DNA of 64,000 nucleotides from Mycobacterium sp. AZCC_0083 (GTDB lineage Bacteria; Actinomycetota; Actinomycetes; Mycobacteriales; Mycobacteriaceae). Each line of letters opens with the position of its first letter. The stretch's first letter is position 1. Both the position numbers and the translations under genes were made by a program. The notes below the pieces were generated by a model. The model did no database searches, had not been told where the DNA came from, and saw only the letters and a program-made list of their open reading frames with translations. The stretch spans positions 1 to 64,000 of the forward strand of contig NZ_JACHGP010000024.1 of the NCBI RefSeq assembly GCF_014202335.1, in the 5' to 3' direction. Shown here one piece after another: positions 35,093-43,977 of this stretch.

Positions 35093-35866
35093 GTGAGCGT
35101 GCGAATCACCGTACTGGGTTGCTCCGGCAGTGTCGTCGGGCCAGATTCGCCGGCTTCGGGATATTTGGTTAGCGCACCCGATACGCCACCGCTGGTGATC
35201 GACTTCGGCGGCGGCGTGCTGGGCGCGCTGCAACGCCACGCCGATCCCGGCACCGTGAGCGTGCTCCTCTCGCACCTGCACGCCGATCATTGCCTCGATC
35301 TCCCCGGCCTGTTCGTCTGGCGCCGCTACCACCCCAATCCGCCAGAGGGCCGCGCCTTGATGTACGGGCCAGCCAACACCTGGGCACGGTTGGGTGCGGC
35401 GTCCTCACCAGAGGGCCGCGAGATCGACGACTTCTCCGACGTCTTCGAGATCCACAACTGGGTCGACAACCAGCCGGTCAACATCGGGTCGCTTTCGGTG
35501 GTGCCCCGTCTGGTGTGCCATCCGACGGAGTCCTACGGCATGCGGTTCACCGACCCGTCCGGTGCGACGTTCGTCTACAGCGGTGACACCGGGTACTGCG
35601 ACGCGCTGGTCGAACTCGCGCGTGGCGCCGACGTGTTCCTGTGCGAGGCGTCCTGGACCCACGCGCCCGACCGTCCGCCGAAACTTCACCTGTCCGGCAC
35701 CGAGGCGGGCATGGCGGCGAGGAACGCCGGTGTGCGTGAACTGCTGCTGACCCACATTCCGCCGTGGACGTCCCGTGAGGACGTGATCAGCGAGGCCAAG
35801 GCCGAGTTCGACGGTCCGGTGCACGCGGTCGTGTGCGACGAGACGTTCGACGTCACCCATCACTGA
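35093..35866 (+). CDS. MBL-fold cyclic-nucleotide phosphodiesterase (Rv1339-like)
   Basis: 257 aa, GTG start. Metal ligands are seen in HLHADH (His61, His63, Asp65, His66), the VCHPTESYGM segment, and YSGDTGYCD. The protein resembles RNase Z/arylsulphatase-type beta-lactamase folds; its M. tuberculosis homologue Rv1339 has been described as a cAMP phosphodiesterase of an atypical class II. It can balance the cAMP made by class III cyclases such as the one at 11898-13502. Confidence 0.9.
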   Translation: MSVRITVLGCSGSVVGPDSPASGYLVSAPDTPPLVIDFGGGVLGALQRHADPGTVSVLLSHLHADHCLDLPGLFVWRRYHPNPPEGRALMYGPANTWARLGAASSPEGREIDDFSDVFEIHNWVDNQPVNIGSLSVVPRLVCHPTESYGMRFTDPSGATFVYSGDTGYCDALVELARGADVFLCEASWTHAPDRPPKLHLSGTEAGMAARNAGVRELLLTHIPPWTSREDVISEAKAEFDGPVHAVVCDETFDVTHH

Positions 35867-35893
35867 GTCATAGCCGCCCGATAGGGTTGCTGC

Positions 35894-36676
35894 GTGTCCA
35901 GACGAGAAGACGGCCGCCTCGACGACGAGCTGCGCCCGGTAACCATCACCCGCGGCTTCACCTCCCACCCGGCAGGCTCGGTGCTGGTCGAGTTCGGGCA
36001 GACCCGGGTGATGTGCGCGGCAAGCGTCACCGAGGGCGTGCCCCGGTGGCGCAAGGGATCCGGCCAGGGCTGGCTCACTGCCGAGTACGCCATGCTGCCC
36101 GCCGCCACCCACGAACGGTCGGACCGCGAGTCGGTCAAGGGCCGCGTCGGCGGTCGCACCCAGGAGATCAGCCGACTCGTCGGCCGCTCACTGCGAGCGT
36201 GCATCGACCTCGGCGCGCTCGGCGAGAACACCATCGCGATCGACTGCGACGTGCTTCAGGCCGACGGTGGCACCCGCACCGCCGCGATCACCGGCGCCTA
36301 CGTGGCGTTGGCCGACGCGGTGGCGTACCTGTCCGCCGCGGGCCGGCTGTCCGACCCGCGGCCGTTGTCCTGCGCGATCGCCGCGGTGTCCGTCGGGGTG
36401 GTCGACGGCCGGGTGCGCGTTGACCTGCCCTACACCGAGGACTCGCGCGCCGAGGTGGACATGAACGTCGTCGCCACCGACACCGGCACTCTGGTCGAGA
36501 TCCAGGGCACGGGTGAGGGCGCGACGTTCCCGCGCTCGACGCTGGACAAGATGCTCGACTTGGCGCTCGTCGCCACCGAGCAACTGTTCGCGATTCAGCA
36601 GGCGGCGCTCGCGTTGCCGTACCCCGGCGTGCTGCCTGAGCCGTCCACGCCGGCCAAGAAGGCGTTCGGGAGCTGA
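35894..36676 (+). CDS. rph: Ribonuclease PH
   Basis: 260 aa, GTG start. The first lines SRREDGRLDDELRPVTITRGF and the GSVLVEFGQTRVMCAASV stretch are typical, with the phosphate-binding SDRESVKGRVGGRTQEISRLVGRSLR region and the metal Asp in DCDVLQADGGTRTAAI, each seen as separate short motifs. It trims the 3' ends of tRNA and other RNAs by phosphorolysis. It lies between the Rv1339-like gene and rdgB, in the same order as Rv1339-Rv1341. Confidence 0.96.
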   Translation: MSRREDGRLDDELRPVTITRGFTSHPAGSVLVEFGQTRVMCAASVTEGVPRWRKGSGQGWLTAEYAMLPAATHERSDRESVKGRVGGRTQEISRLVGRSLRACIDLGALGENTIAIDCDVLQADGGTRTAAITGAYVALADAVAYLSAAGRLSDPRPLSCAIAAVSVGVVDGRVRVDLPYTEDSRAEVDMNVVATDTGTLVEIQGTGEGATFPRSTLDKMLDLALVATEQLFAIQQAALALPYPGVLPEPSTPAKKAFGS

Positions 36677-36687
36677 CGCGTTACCCG

Positions 36688-37290
36688 ATGACCGACCTGC
36701 TGGTTGCCAGCCGCAACCTCAAGAAGCTGGCCGAACTACACCGGGTGCTGGACGCCGCGGGGGTGTCGGGCTTGCGCCTGCTGTCGTTGGACGACGTGCC
36801 GGCGTTCGACGAGGCGCCCGAGACGGGTGCGACGTTCGAGGAGAACGCGTTGGCCAAGGCGCGTGATGCGTTCCAGGCGACCGGCGTGCCCGCCGTGGCA
36901 GACGACTCCGGGTTGGCGGTGGACGCGCTGAACGGCATGCCGGGTGTGTTGTCGGCGCGATGGGCCGGATCCCACGGCGACGATGTGGCGAATCTGAGAC
37001 TGCTGTTGGGCCAACTCGGCGACGTGCCCGATTCCCGGCGCGGGGCCGCGTTCGTCTCGGCGTGTGCCTTGGTGTCGTCGGCTGGCGAGACCGTGGTGCG
37101 GGGGGAGTGGCCCGGGGTCGTGGCGCGCGAGCCGTGCGGCGACGGCGGGTTCGGCTACGACCCGATCTTCGTGCCCCTCGGGTCAGCGCGCTCGGCCGCC
37201 GAACTCACTCCTGCGGAGAAGGACGCGGCGTCGCATCGGGGTCGGGCTTTGGCGCTGCTGGTGCCTGCGCTGCGCGCGCTCGCTGGCTGA
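36688..37290 (+). CDS. rdgB: Non-canonical purine NTP pyrophosphatase
   Basis: 200 aa, ATG start 11 bp after rph. HAM1/RdgB motifs: LLVASRNLKKLAEL at the N-terminus, ADDSGLAVDALNGMPGVLSARW, and GDGGFGYDPIFVP. It hydrolyses dITP, ITP and XTP to monophosphates and keeps them out of DNA and RNA. Its last 86 bp are overlapped by the 3' end of the TetR gene on the opposite strand. Confidence 0.96.
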   Translation: MTDLLVASRNLKKLAELHRVLDAAGVSGLRLLSLDDVPAFDEAPETGATFEENALAKARDAFQATGVPAVADDSGLAVDALNGMPGVLSARWAGSHGDDVANLRLLLGQLGDVPDSRRGAAFVSACALVSSAGETVVRGEWPGVVAREPCGDGGFGYDPIFVPLGSARSAAELTPAEKDAASHRGRALALLVPALRALAG

Positions 37291-37897
37291 CCGAGCTTGC
37301 GGATCCGTCGACCACATAGCCGTCGATGAAGTCGTGAAGTGCCGGCGCTAGAGCAGATACGCCTGAGTCATTGAGTTTCGCCAGCAAGATGATGCCTTGG
37401 TACTGCGCCAAGAGTGCATGCGCGAGTCGATCCGGATCGGTGCCTGCACGCAGTGCGCCTGCCGCGGCCGCGTCGTGGCACACCGCTGCCAGGTGGCGCT
37501 CCATGGCGGCGAGCCTGTCGGCGAGGTGCCTGCGCAGATCGTCGTCGGTGGTCGACAGCTCAGCGGCGAAGTTGCCGAATGGGCACCCGACCGCGCGACC
37601 GAACTGTGCTTCCAGCGCGGTCTGAATCGCGCCGATCGCGTCGGGGATCGCGTGCAGCTTCTGCGTCGGGGTGGTGGCAACAGAGCCGGACAGCTGCTTT
37701 TCGAACGCCTGCGCGTGCAGGTCGATCACGGCCTTGCCGAGTTCTGACTTCGACGAGAAGTAGTGGTAGAAGCTGCCTTTGCGCACATCGGAGGACTGGC
37801 ATAACTCGTCGACCCCGACCGCCTGGTAGCTGCGCTCGAGGAACAGCCGCGCAGCGGTCGAGACGATGCGCTCGCGGGCGTCCGACGTGCGGGGCAT
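37205..37897 (-). CDS. TetR-family repressor of the dehalogenase divergon
   Basis: 230 aa from MPRTSDARERIV. The HTH is classical: TAARLFLERSYQAVGVDELC, then SSDVRKGSFYHYFSSKSELG. The C-terminal domain is of the TetR_C_6/YxaF-like kind. The last 28 residues, Pro/Ala-rich, are antisense to rdgB. It is divergent from the haloalkane dehalogenase gene; a perfect palindrome lies 20 bp upstream of its start, so autoregulation and control of the dehalogenase are likely. Confidence 0.88.
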   Translation of the reverse strand: MPRTSDARERIVSTAARLFLERSYQAVGVDELCQSSDVRKGSFYHYFSSKSELGKAVIDLHAQAFEKQLSGSVATTPTQKLHAIPDAIGAIQTALEAQFGRAVGCPFGNFAAELSTTDDDLRRHLADRLAAMERHLAAVCHDAAAAGALRAGTDPDRLAHALLAQYQGIILLAKLNDSGVSALAPALHDFIDGYVVDGSASSVSQRARAAQAPAAPKPDPDATPRPSPQE

Positions 37898-37917
37898 GGG
37901 CCGATCATAGGAAGTAG

Positions 37918-37933
37918 TTGACCGGTCGGTCAA
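37918..37933. promoter_or_regulatory. TetR operator, perfect inverted repeat
   Basis: TTGACCGGTCGGTCAA: two perfect 7-bp arms around GT, in the 55-bp space between the TetR and dehalogenase start codons (20 bp and 19 bp away). The position allows a repressor dimer to block both divergent promoters. Confidence 0.8.
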
Positions 37934-37952
37934 GTGAAGTTAGGTTGAGGCG

Positions 37953-38843
37953 ATGGCTACGACATCCGAGGTCTTCCGCACACCCGACGACCGCTTCACA
38001 GATCTCCCGGGTTACGGCTTCACCCCGAACTACGCCGACGTCGACGGGTTGCGAATGCACTACCTCGACGAGGGGCCTCGCGACGGAAGACCGATCGTGT
38101 GCTTCCACGGAGAACCGAGTTGGGCGTATCTGTACCGCAAGATGATCGGCCCGTTGGTGGCTGCCGGACACCGCGTCGTCGTCCCCGACTACGCCGGATT
38201 CGGGCGCTCCGACAAACCCACCGACCGGGGCTGGTACACCTACGACCGGCATGTGGAGCTGACGTCGAAGGTCCTTGGCGGCCTCGATCTGCGCGACGCC
38301 ATCGTGGTCGTGCAGGACTGGGGTGGGCCGATTGGGCTGCGCTGGGCCGTGGAGAACGCAGATGACGTCGGCGCGCTTGCGATCTTCAATACGGGTTTGT
38401 TCACCGGCCGCGTCTCCAAGGGCTTCATGGCGTGGCGGAACTTCGCCGAGAAGAATCCGGATCTACCGGTCGGCTTCGTGATTCAGGGCGCAACGGCGAC
38501 CGAATTGCCGGATGACGTCGTCGCCGCCTATGACGCGCCCTATCCCAATGCGGAGTCGAAGGCCGGGGCGGCGCAGTTCCCACTGCTGGTGCCGCTCACC
38601 GAGGATGCGCCGGGCGCGCAGGCGATGCGTGCGGTCACCGATGAATTGTCACGGTGGCAGAAGCCGGCACTGGTGGCGTTCTCGGATCAGGATCCGGTCT
38701 TTCCGTATCCGAAAGCGGGACAAGCCTTTTGCGATCTGATTCCGACCGCGACGGAGCAGGTCGAGATCGAGGGTGCCTCGCACTTCCTTCAGGAGGATCG
38801 TGGCGAGCGGCTGGCCGAAGAAGTGCTCAAGCACCTGACCTGA
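37953..38843 (+). CDS. Haloalkane dehalogenase, HLD-I type
   Basis: 296 aa alpha/beta hydrolase. HGEPSW is the oxyanion segment; the nucleophile is Asp122 in VVVQDWGGPIG with the adjacent halide-binding Trp; the acid is the Asp in FSDQDPVFPY and His277 is in GASHFLQED. The Asp nucleophile followed by Trp and the late acid fit subfamily HLD-I, like DhlA and M. tuberculosis Rv2296. It releases halide from alkyl halides; the natural substrate is unknown. Controlled by the divergent TetR. Confidence 0.9.
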   Translation: MATTSEVFRTPDDRFTDLPGYGFTPNYADVDGLRMHYLDEGPRDGRPIVCFHGEPSWAYLYRKMIGPLVAAGHRVVVPDYAGFGRSDKPTDRGWYTYDRHVELTSKVLGGLDLRDAIVVVQDWGGPIGLRWAVENADDVGALAIFNTGLFTGRVSKGFMAWRNFAEKNPDLPVGFVIQGATATELPDDVVAAYDAPYPNAESKAGAAQFPLLVPLTEDAPGAQAMRAVTDELSRWQKPALVAFSDQDPVFPYPKAGQAFCDLIPTATEQVEIEGASHFLQEDRGERLAEEVLKHLT

Positions 38844-38848
38844 GGACG

Positions 38849-39232
38849 TCAGATGTTGAACTGCTGTTTGATGTTCCTGGTCTGGAAGTGCTCGACGATG
38901 ATGCCGAGCAGGGGGATGGTGCCGGCGAGAAGCACGCCGACGGTCTTGCCGATCGGCCAGCGCGCCTTGACCGCCAGGTTCGCCGTGAACAGCAGGTAGA
39001 CGAAGTACACCCAGCCGTGCACGATGCCGATCCAGCTGGGCGGGTCCTCGACCTTGACGATGTACTTCAGCACCATCTCGTAGCACAGCGCGATCAGCCA
39101 GATGCCGGTCGTCCACGCCATCACGCGGTAGCCGAGCAGTGCCTTCCGGATCGTCTCCGCCTGCGGTGCCACGGGCGCCGGGTCAGCGGCTTCCGGGCGT
39201 TCGGCTGGTGCTTCGGGGTCGGGGCTGCTCAT
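38849..39232 (-). CDS. DUF3817 membrane protein (Rv1342c-like)
   Basis: 127 aa. A Pro/Ala-rich N-terminus precedes three hydrophobic helices (YRVMAWTTGIWLIALCYEMV, HGWVYFVYLLFTANLAV, VGVLLAGTIPLLGIIVEHF). It matches the position of Rv1342c, next to lprD. No function is known. Its start overlaps the lprD stop (ATGA at 39229-39232), so it is translationally coupled as the second gene of an lprD unit. It ends 5 bp after the dehalogenase stop on the other strand. Confidence 0.88.
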   Translation of the reverse strand: MSSPDPEAPAERPEAADPAPVAPQAETIRKALLGYRVMAWTTGIWLIALCYEMVLKYIVKVEDPPSWIGIVHGWVYFVYLLFTANLAVKARWPIGKTVGVLLAGTIPLLGIIVEHFQTRNIKQQFNI

Positions 39233-39618
39233 GGGGTGGTCCTGTCATCGGCGGTATCGGAAGGGGCGTCGGACTTGGCGAGCGCGGCCAGGTAGGCGTT
39301 GTACTCGCGCAGCGCCGGGTCGTTCGCGGATGCGGGTGCGGGTTTCGGCCGTTCGGGCAGCAGGCCTGCCGGGATCTCGGTTGGCTCGCCCTTGCCGGCC
39401 TTCACGGGCGGGGCTTCCTCGTAGCGGACGAACTTGTAGTAGGCGTAGAAGCAGAACGCGGCGAACATCGGCCATTGAAGGGCGTAGCCCAGGTTCTGGA
39501 AGGTGCCCGAGGTCGACTCGTAGCGGGTCCACTGCCACCAGGCCAGGCCAAGGCAGCCGGCCGCGGCGACGACGACCAGCAGGATGAGTGCTGGCCTCCT
39601 ACGCCGTGTAGTGGACAT
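39229..39618 (-). CDS. lprD: Conserved lipoprotein LprD
   Basis: 129 aa from MSTTRRRRPAL. The leader ends in VAAAGC with lipidated Cys22, although the following LGLAWWQW is also hydrophobic, so it could be a signal anchor instead. A second hydrophobic segment (WPMFAAFCFYAYYKFV) follows. It corresponds to Rv1343c and ends the region of conserved gene order with M. tuberculosis. Function unknown. Confidence 0.85.
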   Translation of the reverse strand: MSTTRRRRPALILLVVVAAAGCLGLAWWQWTRYESTSGTFQNLGYALQWPMFAAFCFYAYYKFVRYEEAPPVKAGKGEPTEIPAGLLPERPKPAPASANDPALREYNAYLAALAKSDAPSDTADDRTTP

Positions 39619-39746
39619 CGTTCCACGGTACCGCGCCCGGTTTCTGGCCTTCACCTGCAGGCGGGGTGGAACGACGACTCCGCCTAGCGATCGTGATGAG
39701 TTTTTACCTCGCCCTCGGTGGCCGCGGCTTTATAGCTTCAGAGGTC

Positions 39747-41099
39747 GTGACTACTTCCCCCTTTTCACGGCGCCGCGCGCTGCAATTGATCGGTCTGGCT
39801 GGCGGGGCAGCCGTCCTTGGCCCGGTGCTGGCCGCCTGCGGTTCCTCCGACGGTGCCCGCGCCTTGGCGGGGAATGCCCCAGTGTCAGGCAGATTCGACG
39901 GCATCACGCTCAAGCTGCTGGTGAACCAACCGCACGTCACGTCGTTCCGCGACGTGCTTGCGCCGGCGTGGAAGGCGGCCTCTGGCGGCGATCTCGACGT
40001 GACGGCCGCGCCGTACGACCAGCTGACCAGCAAGCAGATCCTCGACGTGCAAAGCGGCACAGGCGAATTCGACGTCTTCGATTACTTCTACTTCGGCTTG
40101 GGCGATCTCGTCGACGCCGGTGCCCTTACCGACCTGACCGCGTGGATCGACACCAACAAGGACAAGATCGACGTGGCCGGTTACCTGCCGTCGATCTACG
40201 ACCCGTACACCCTGCTCGGCGGCAAGCGCTACGGCCTGCCCTACGACGGGGACGTCCACATCCTGTTCTACAACGCCGAATTGCTGGACCGCTACAAGGT
40301 CGAACCGCCGAAGACCTGGGACGACTACGACGCCGTCTCGGCCAAGATCACCACGGACGCCCGCGGCTCGGCGTACGGCGCGATCGTGTCCGGCCAGCAG
40401 GTGCCGATGATCCTGGGCTGCTCGTTCATCAACCGGCTCACCGGTTACGGCGGGGAGCTCGTCGACGCCAACGGCAAGCCCGCACTGACCTCCGATGCCG
40501 CCATCGCCGCGGCCAACCACCTCGTCGCGGTCACCCCTTCCGCACTGCCCACCCCGTTGCAGATCGGGTTCGACCAGGCCAACCAGGCGTTCCTGTCGGG
40601 GCAGGGCGCGCTGCTGGACACCTGGACGGACATGGCACTGCGTGCCGAGGATCCAACGGCGTCGAAGATCTCGGGTCGGTGGGGTGCGGTATCGCTGCCC
40701 GTCGGCGGAACGAACAAGACGCCGCGCACGGCGCTGGACGCCGGATTCGGGCTCGGCATCTCTACTGCCGCCAAGAACCCCGACGCGGCAGCGGCCTTCG
40801 TGGCGTGGGCCACGGCGGCGGCGCAGAATCTCAGCGTCTCGTCGACGGCAGGCGCAGGCATCGACCCGGTCCGTGGCGCCGTACTCGGCGCCGACGGATA
40901 CGCGAAGGTGGTCACCAAGGCGATCGGACCGATCAGGGAAGGCCTCGGTGGCCGACCCCTGGTGTGGCCGAAGGAGGCTGGCGCACCGAAGCTTCTGCAG
41001 GATCTGGTCGATCAGCTCGCGCTGGCGATCGCGGGCAGCCAAACCGTGGAACAGTCACTGGGCAACGCGCAGTCCAGCTGGGAGAAATCGCTGACATGA
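39747..41099 (+). CDS. Extracellular solute-binding lipoprotein of ABC importer (family 1)
   Basis: 450 aa from a GTG at 39747. The leader SRRRALQLIGLAGGAAVLGP has a twin-arginine motif and ends in a lipobox, LAAC, with Cys31, so it is a Tat-exported lipoprotein. The mature part (KLLVNQPHVTSFRDVL, YDQLTSKQILDVQSGTGEFDVF, GLPYDGDVHILFYNAELLDRY) is a carbohydrate-type binding protein. A -10-like TATAGC at 39731-39736 lies 11 bp before the GTG, so the transcript may be leaderless. It heads a four-gene transporter operon. Confidence 0.85.
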   Translation: MTTSPFSRRRALQLIGLAGGAAVLGPVLAACGSSDGARALAGNAPVSGRFDGITLKLLVNQPHVTSFRDVLAPAWKAASGGDLDVTAAPYDQLTSKQILDVQSGTGEFDVFDYFYFGLGDLVDAGALTDLTAWIDTNKDKIDVAGYLPSIYDPYTLLGGKRYGLPYDGDVHILFYNAELLDRYKVEPPKTWDDYDAVSAKITTDARGSAYGAIVSGQQVPMILGCSFINRLTGYGGELVDANGKPALTSDAAIAAANHLVAVTPSALPTPLQIGFDQANQAFLSGQGALLDTWTDMALRAEDPTASKISGRWGAVSLPVGGTNKTPRTALDAGFGLGISTAAKNPDAAAAFVAWATAAAQNLSVSSTAGAGIDPVRGAVLGADGYAKVVTKAIGPIREGLGGRPLVWPKEAGAPKLLQDLVDQLALAIAGSQTVEQSLGNAQSSWEKSLT

Positions 41100-41968
41100 G
41101 TCGGCGTGTCCCGCTCTGGCTGGCGCTGCCGGCCGTGGCCGGGCTGCTGCTGTTCCTGGTCTATCCGACGGGATACCTGATCGCCCTGGCGATTACGCAT
41201 TCATCGCTGGCCCATCCGCTCCGCAGCTTCTCCGGTGCCGAGAACTTCTCGTCGGCGCTGTCGTCGGCGGCGTTCGTCCCTTCGCTGGCGCGCTCCACAG
41301 TCTTCGCCGTGCTCGCGACGGTCGCGACCACCTCGTTGGGATTGGCGCTCGCCGTACTGCTTCGGGCCCGCGGGACGAAGTTCGGCGTGGTCGGCGCGCT
41401 CCTACTGCTGCCGTTGGTGACCGCCCCCGTCCTCATCGGGGTGGCGTGGAAACTGCTGCTCGCTCCGGTCGGCGGCGGCTTCGCGCAAGCGTTCTCGGCC
41501 ATTGGCCTTGGCGGGTTCAATCCGCTGGGCTCCGGAGTCGGTGCGTTCCTGGTGATTCTGCTCATCCACGTCTGGCAGTGGACGCCGTTCGCCGTCCTGA
41601 TCTCGTTCGCCGCGCTCGGCGTGGTGCGCCCCGAGCTGCTCGAGTCGGCCCGGATCGACGGTGCAGGCACGTGGCGGACCTTCACCACCGTGGTGTGGCC
41701 TGCGATTGCGCCCACCCAGTGTGCGGTGGCCGTCCTGGAGTTGGTGATCGGCTACAAGGTGTTCGACCTGATTGTCGTGATCACCGCAGGGGGACCGGGT
41801 TTCGCGACCACCCTGTCTCCGTACGCGATCTACCAGACCGGCCTTCGTGGCAGTTTCGACATGGGCACTGCGGCCGCTCAGACGCTGATCTTCGCGGCCG
41901 TCGTCGGCGCGGTCGCCACGATCGTCACCGCCACCCGGGCACGCGCGCTGAAGGCGGAGGGCTCGTGA
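41096..41968 (+). CDS. ABC importer permease (MalF/UgpA type)
   Basis: 290 aa with six hydrophobic helices. The cytoplasmic EAA loop reads ESARIDGAGTWRTFTTVVWPAI. The ATG overlaps the stop of the binding-protein gene (ATGA) and its end overlaps the next permease start, showing tight coupling. It forms one half of the membrane channel with the following permease. Confidence 0.92.
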   Translation: MSRRVPLWLALPAVAGLLLFLVYPTGYLIALAITHSSLAHPLRSFSGAENFSSALSSAAFVPSLARSTVFAVLATVATTSLGLALAVLLRARGTKFGVVGALLLLPLVTAPVLIGVAWKLLLAPVGGGFAQAFSAIGLGGFNPLGSGVGAFLVILLIHVWQWTPFAVLISFAALGVVRPELLESARIDGAGTWRTFTTVVWPAIAPTQCAVAVLELVIGYKVFDLIVVITAGGPGFATTLSPYAIYQTGLRGSFDMGTAAAQTLIFAAVVGAVATIVTATRARALKAEGS

Positions 41969-42780
41969 ACCCGACCCGTCGGCACTACTGGGCGGTCCGG
42001 GTCGCGCTGGCGGTGATCGCGATCGCCGCGCTGATACCGGTCGGCTATCTGGTGTCGCTGTCGCTGCGGCCCCCCGACGACGTGCTGAACTCCCGGCTGT
42101 GGCCGACCGAGTGGACGCTCACCAACTTCACCAAGGTGTTCGACACGATCGCGCTGGGTACGATGTTGCGCAACTCCTGGGTGATCGCGGTGGGCGCGGC
42201 GGTGCTCGCAGTCGTGATCGCCACGCCTGCAGCGTATTTCACGGCGCGCCGCTACCGCGGGGAACGACTTCTGACGGCCCTGCTGGCCAGCTACTGTGCA
42301 CCGCCGATCGTGGCGATCATCCCGCTGTTCTTTCTGCTGCGGTATGCGGGTCTGACCAACAACCTGCTGGGCCTCGTGGTGGTCAACGGGATCGCCAACG
42401 TCCCGGTCGCGGTGTGGCTGCTCGACGGCTTCGTGCGCCGTATCCCGGTCGAGATCGAGGAGGCGGCGGTCATCGACGGCTTGTCGGTGGTCGGTGCGTT
42501 CCGCAAGGCGGTGCTGCCGCTGCTCTGGCCAGGTGTCGTGGCGGCGCTGCTGGTGGTGTTCTTCCTGAGCTACAACGATTTTCTGTTCGCGGTGTATCTC
42601 GCGGTGACCAAGGAGAGTCAGACTTTGACGGTCGGATTGTCGCTGTTTCAGGGTGATCGCAATGTGCAGTTCGGCCAGCAGGCGGCGGCGGGACTGCTTG
42701 GCATCGCGCCGGTGTACGTCCTGGCGCTGGCGGCCCAGCGGTACCTGGTTGGCGGGCTTGCGACGGGGGCGATCAAGTGA
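41965..42780 (+). CDS. ABC importer permease (MalG/UgpE type)
   Basis: 271 aa with six hydrophobic helices, GTG start overlapping the previous stop. The EAA motif is EIEEAAVIDGLSVVGAF followed by KAVLPLLWPG. Like other MalG-type permeases it has the sequence SLRPPDDVL after the first helix. It pairs with the upstream permease and the downstream ATPase. Confidence 0.92.
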   Translation: MNPTRRHYWAVRVALAVIAIAALIPVGYLVSLSLRPPDDVLNSRLWPTEWTLTNFTKVFDTIALGTMLRNSWVIAVGAAVLAVVIATPAAYFTARRYRGERLLTALLASYCAPPIVAIIPLFFLLRYAGLTNNLLGLVVVNGIANVPVAVWLLDGFVRRIPVEIEEAAVIDGLSVVGAFRKAVLPLLWPGVVAALLVVFFLSYNDFLFAVYLAVTKESQTLTVGLSLFQGDRNVQFGQQAAAGLLGIAPVYVLALAAQRYLVGGLATGAIK

Positions 42781-43844
42781 GTGCCGTTGAGCTGGTTGGT
42801 ATTACGAAGTCCTACGGTGACAACGCGGTCGTCGACGATGTGAGCCTGTCCCTTCCCGATGGTTCGTTGACGGTGCTGGTCGGGCCGTCGGGCTGCGGCA
42901 AGTCCACCACCCTGCGGATCGTGGCCGGGCTGGAATCGGCCGACAGCGGCACGGTGCACATCGGTGACCGCGACGTCACCGCCGCCACCCCGAGGCAGCG
43001 CGACGTGGCGATGGTGTTCCAGAACTACGCGCTCTACCCGCAGTTGAGCGTCGCGGGCAACATCGCGTTCCCACTCCGCAACGCGGGGATAGCCAAAGAC
43101 GTTGCCGCACAACGGGCCCGTGAGGCCGCCGAGCGGGTGGGCATCACGAAGTTGCTCGACCGCAAGCCGCGCCAGTTGTCCGGTGGCCAGCAGCAGCGGG
43201 TGGCGATCGCGCGTGCCCTGGTGCGCACACCGTCGGTGTTCCTCTTCGACGAGCCGTTGAGCAACCTCGATGCCAAGCTGCGGGTCGAGTTGCGCTCCGA
43301 GATTCGGCGGCTGCAGCAGGAACTCGGCATCACCGCGCTGTACGTCACCCACGACCAGGAGGAGGCGATGACCATCGCCGACCAGCTGGTGGTGCTCAAC
43401 GCGGGCCGGATCGAGCAGCGCGGCACGCCGCACGACCTCTACCGGACTCCTGCCAACACGTTCGTCGCAGGCTTCATCGGATCGCCGACCGCCAACCTGA
43501 TCACAGGCCGGATCGACGGCGGGTCCTTCACGGCCGACGGCATTCACTGGGACGTTACCGGTCCCGATCAGGCGGCTGTGACGGTCGCAGTGCGGCCCGA
43601 GGACGTGTTGGTGCGACCCGACGCCGGTGGGGCAGGGCGCTTCGAGTTGGTCGAATTGCTCGGTCCCCGATACGTCTTCATCATCACGATCGGCGAACAG
43701 CGATTGACCGCCGTCGTTGAGGACGCCGAGGTGGCGCGCTGGGCACGACCGCCGGTGCCCGGCGACGGCGTCGCCGTGACGGTTCGGCCGGACCGTCTGC
43801 ACCTGTTCGACGAGAGCTCAGGGATCCGACTGCCTGCCGCATAG
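42777..43844 (+). CDS. ABC importer ATPase (MalK/UgpC/SugC type)
   Basis: 355 aa, GTG start overlapping the previous stop. Walker A GPSGCGKSTT (Lys42), Q-loop FQNYALYPQ, signature LSGGQQQR, Walker B VFLFDEPLSNLD and the H-loop YVTHDQEEAM are all intact. The last 120 residues form the MalK-like OB/TOBE domain, which points to a sugar, polyol or glycerophosphodiester importer. In mycobacteria such ATPases can serve several permeases. Confidence 0.94.
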   Translation: MSAVELVGITKSYGDNAVVDDVSLSLPDGSLTVLVGPSGCGKSTTLRIVAGLESADSGTVHIGDRDVTAATPRQRDVAMVFQNYALYPQLSVAGNIAFPLRNAGIAKDVAAQRAREAAERVGITKLLDRKPRQLSGGQQQRVAIARALVRTPSVFLFDEPLSNLDAKLRVELRSEIRRLQQELGITALYVTHDQEEAMTIADQLVVLNAGRIEQRGTPHDLYRTPANTFVAGFIGSPTANLITGRIDGGSFTADGIHWDVTGPDQAAVTVAVRPEDVLVRPDAGGAGRFELVELLGPRYVFIITIGEQRLTAVVEDAEVARWARPPVPGDGVAVTVRPDRLHLFDESSGIRLPAA

Positions 43845-43977
43845 CGGCTCTTCACCGTATCGCTCACCGTGACGATAAGTCTTCGTGCTGGCCGCGGAAG
43901 TGATGATCACGACGCTCGCTCCTGAGCCCGATCGGCGGAGCTACCGTGGCCTCGCCGTTCTTAGTGAAGGAGCACCG

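Noticed and set aside
34944..35093. A 49-codon frame in the place of murI
   Set aside because: No MurI motif, no family similarity, ends at the next start codon.
43845..43977. A riboswitch upstream of the DszC-like gene
   Set aside because: Only a short imperfect TATCG/CGATA stem is visible; no known riboswitch core fits.
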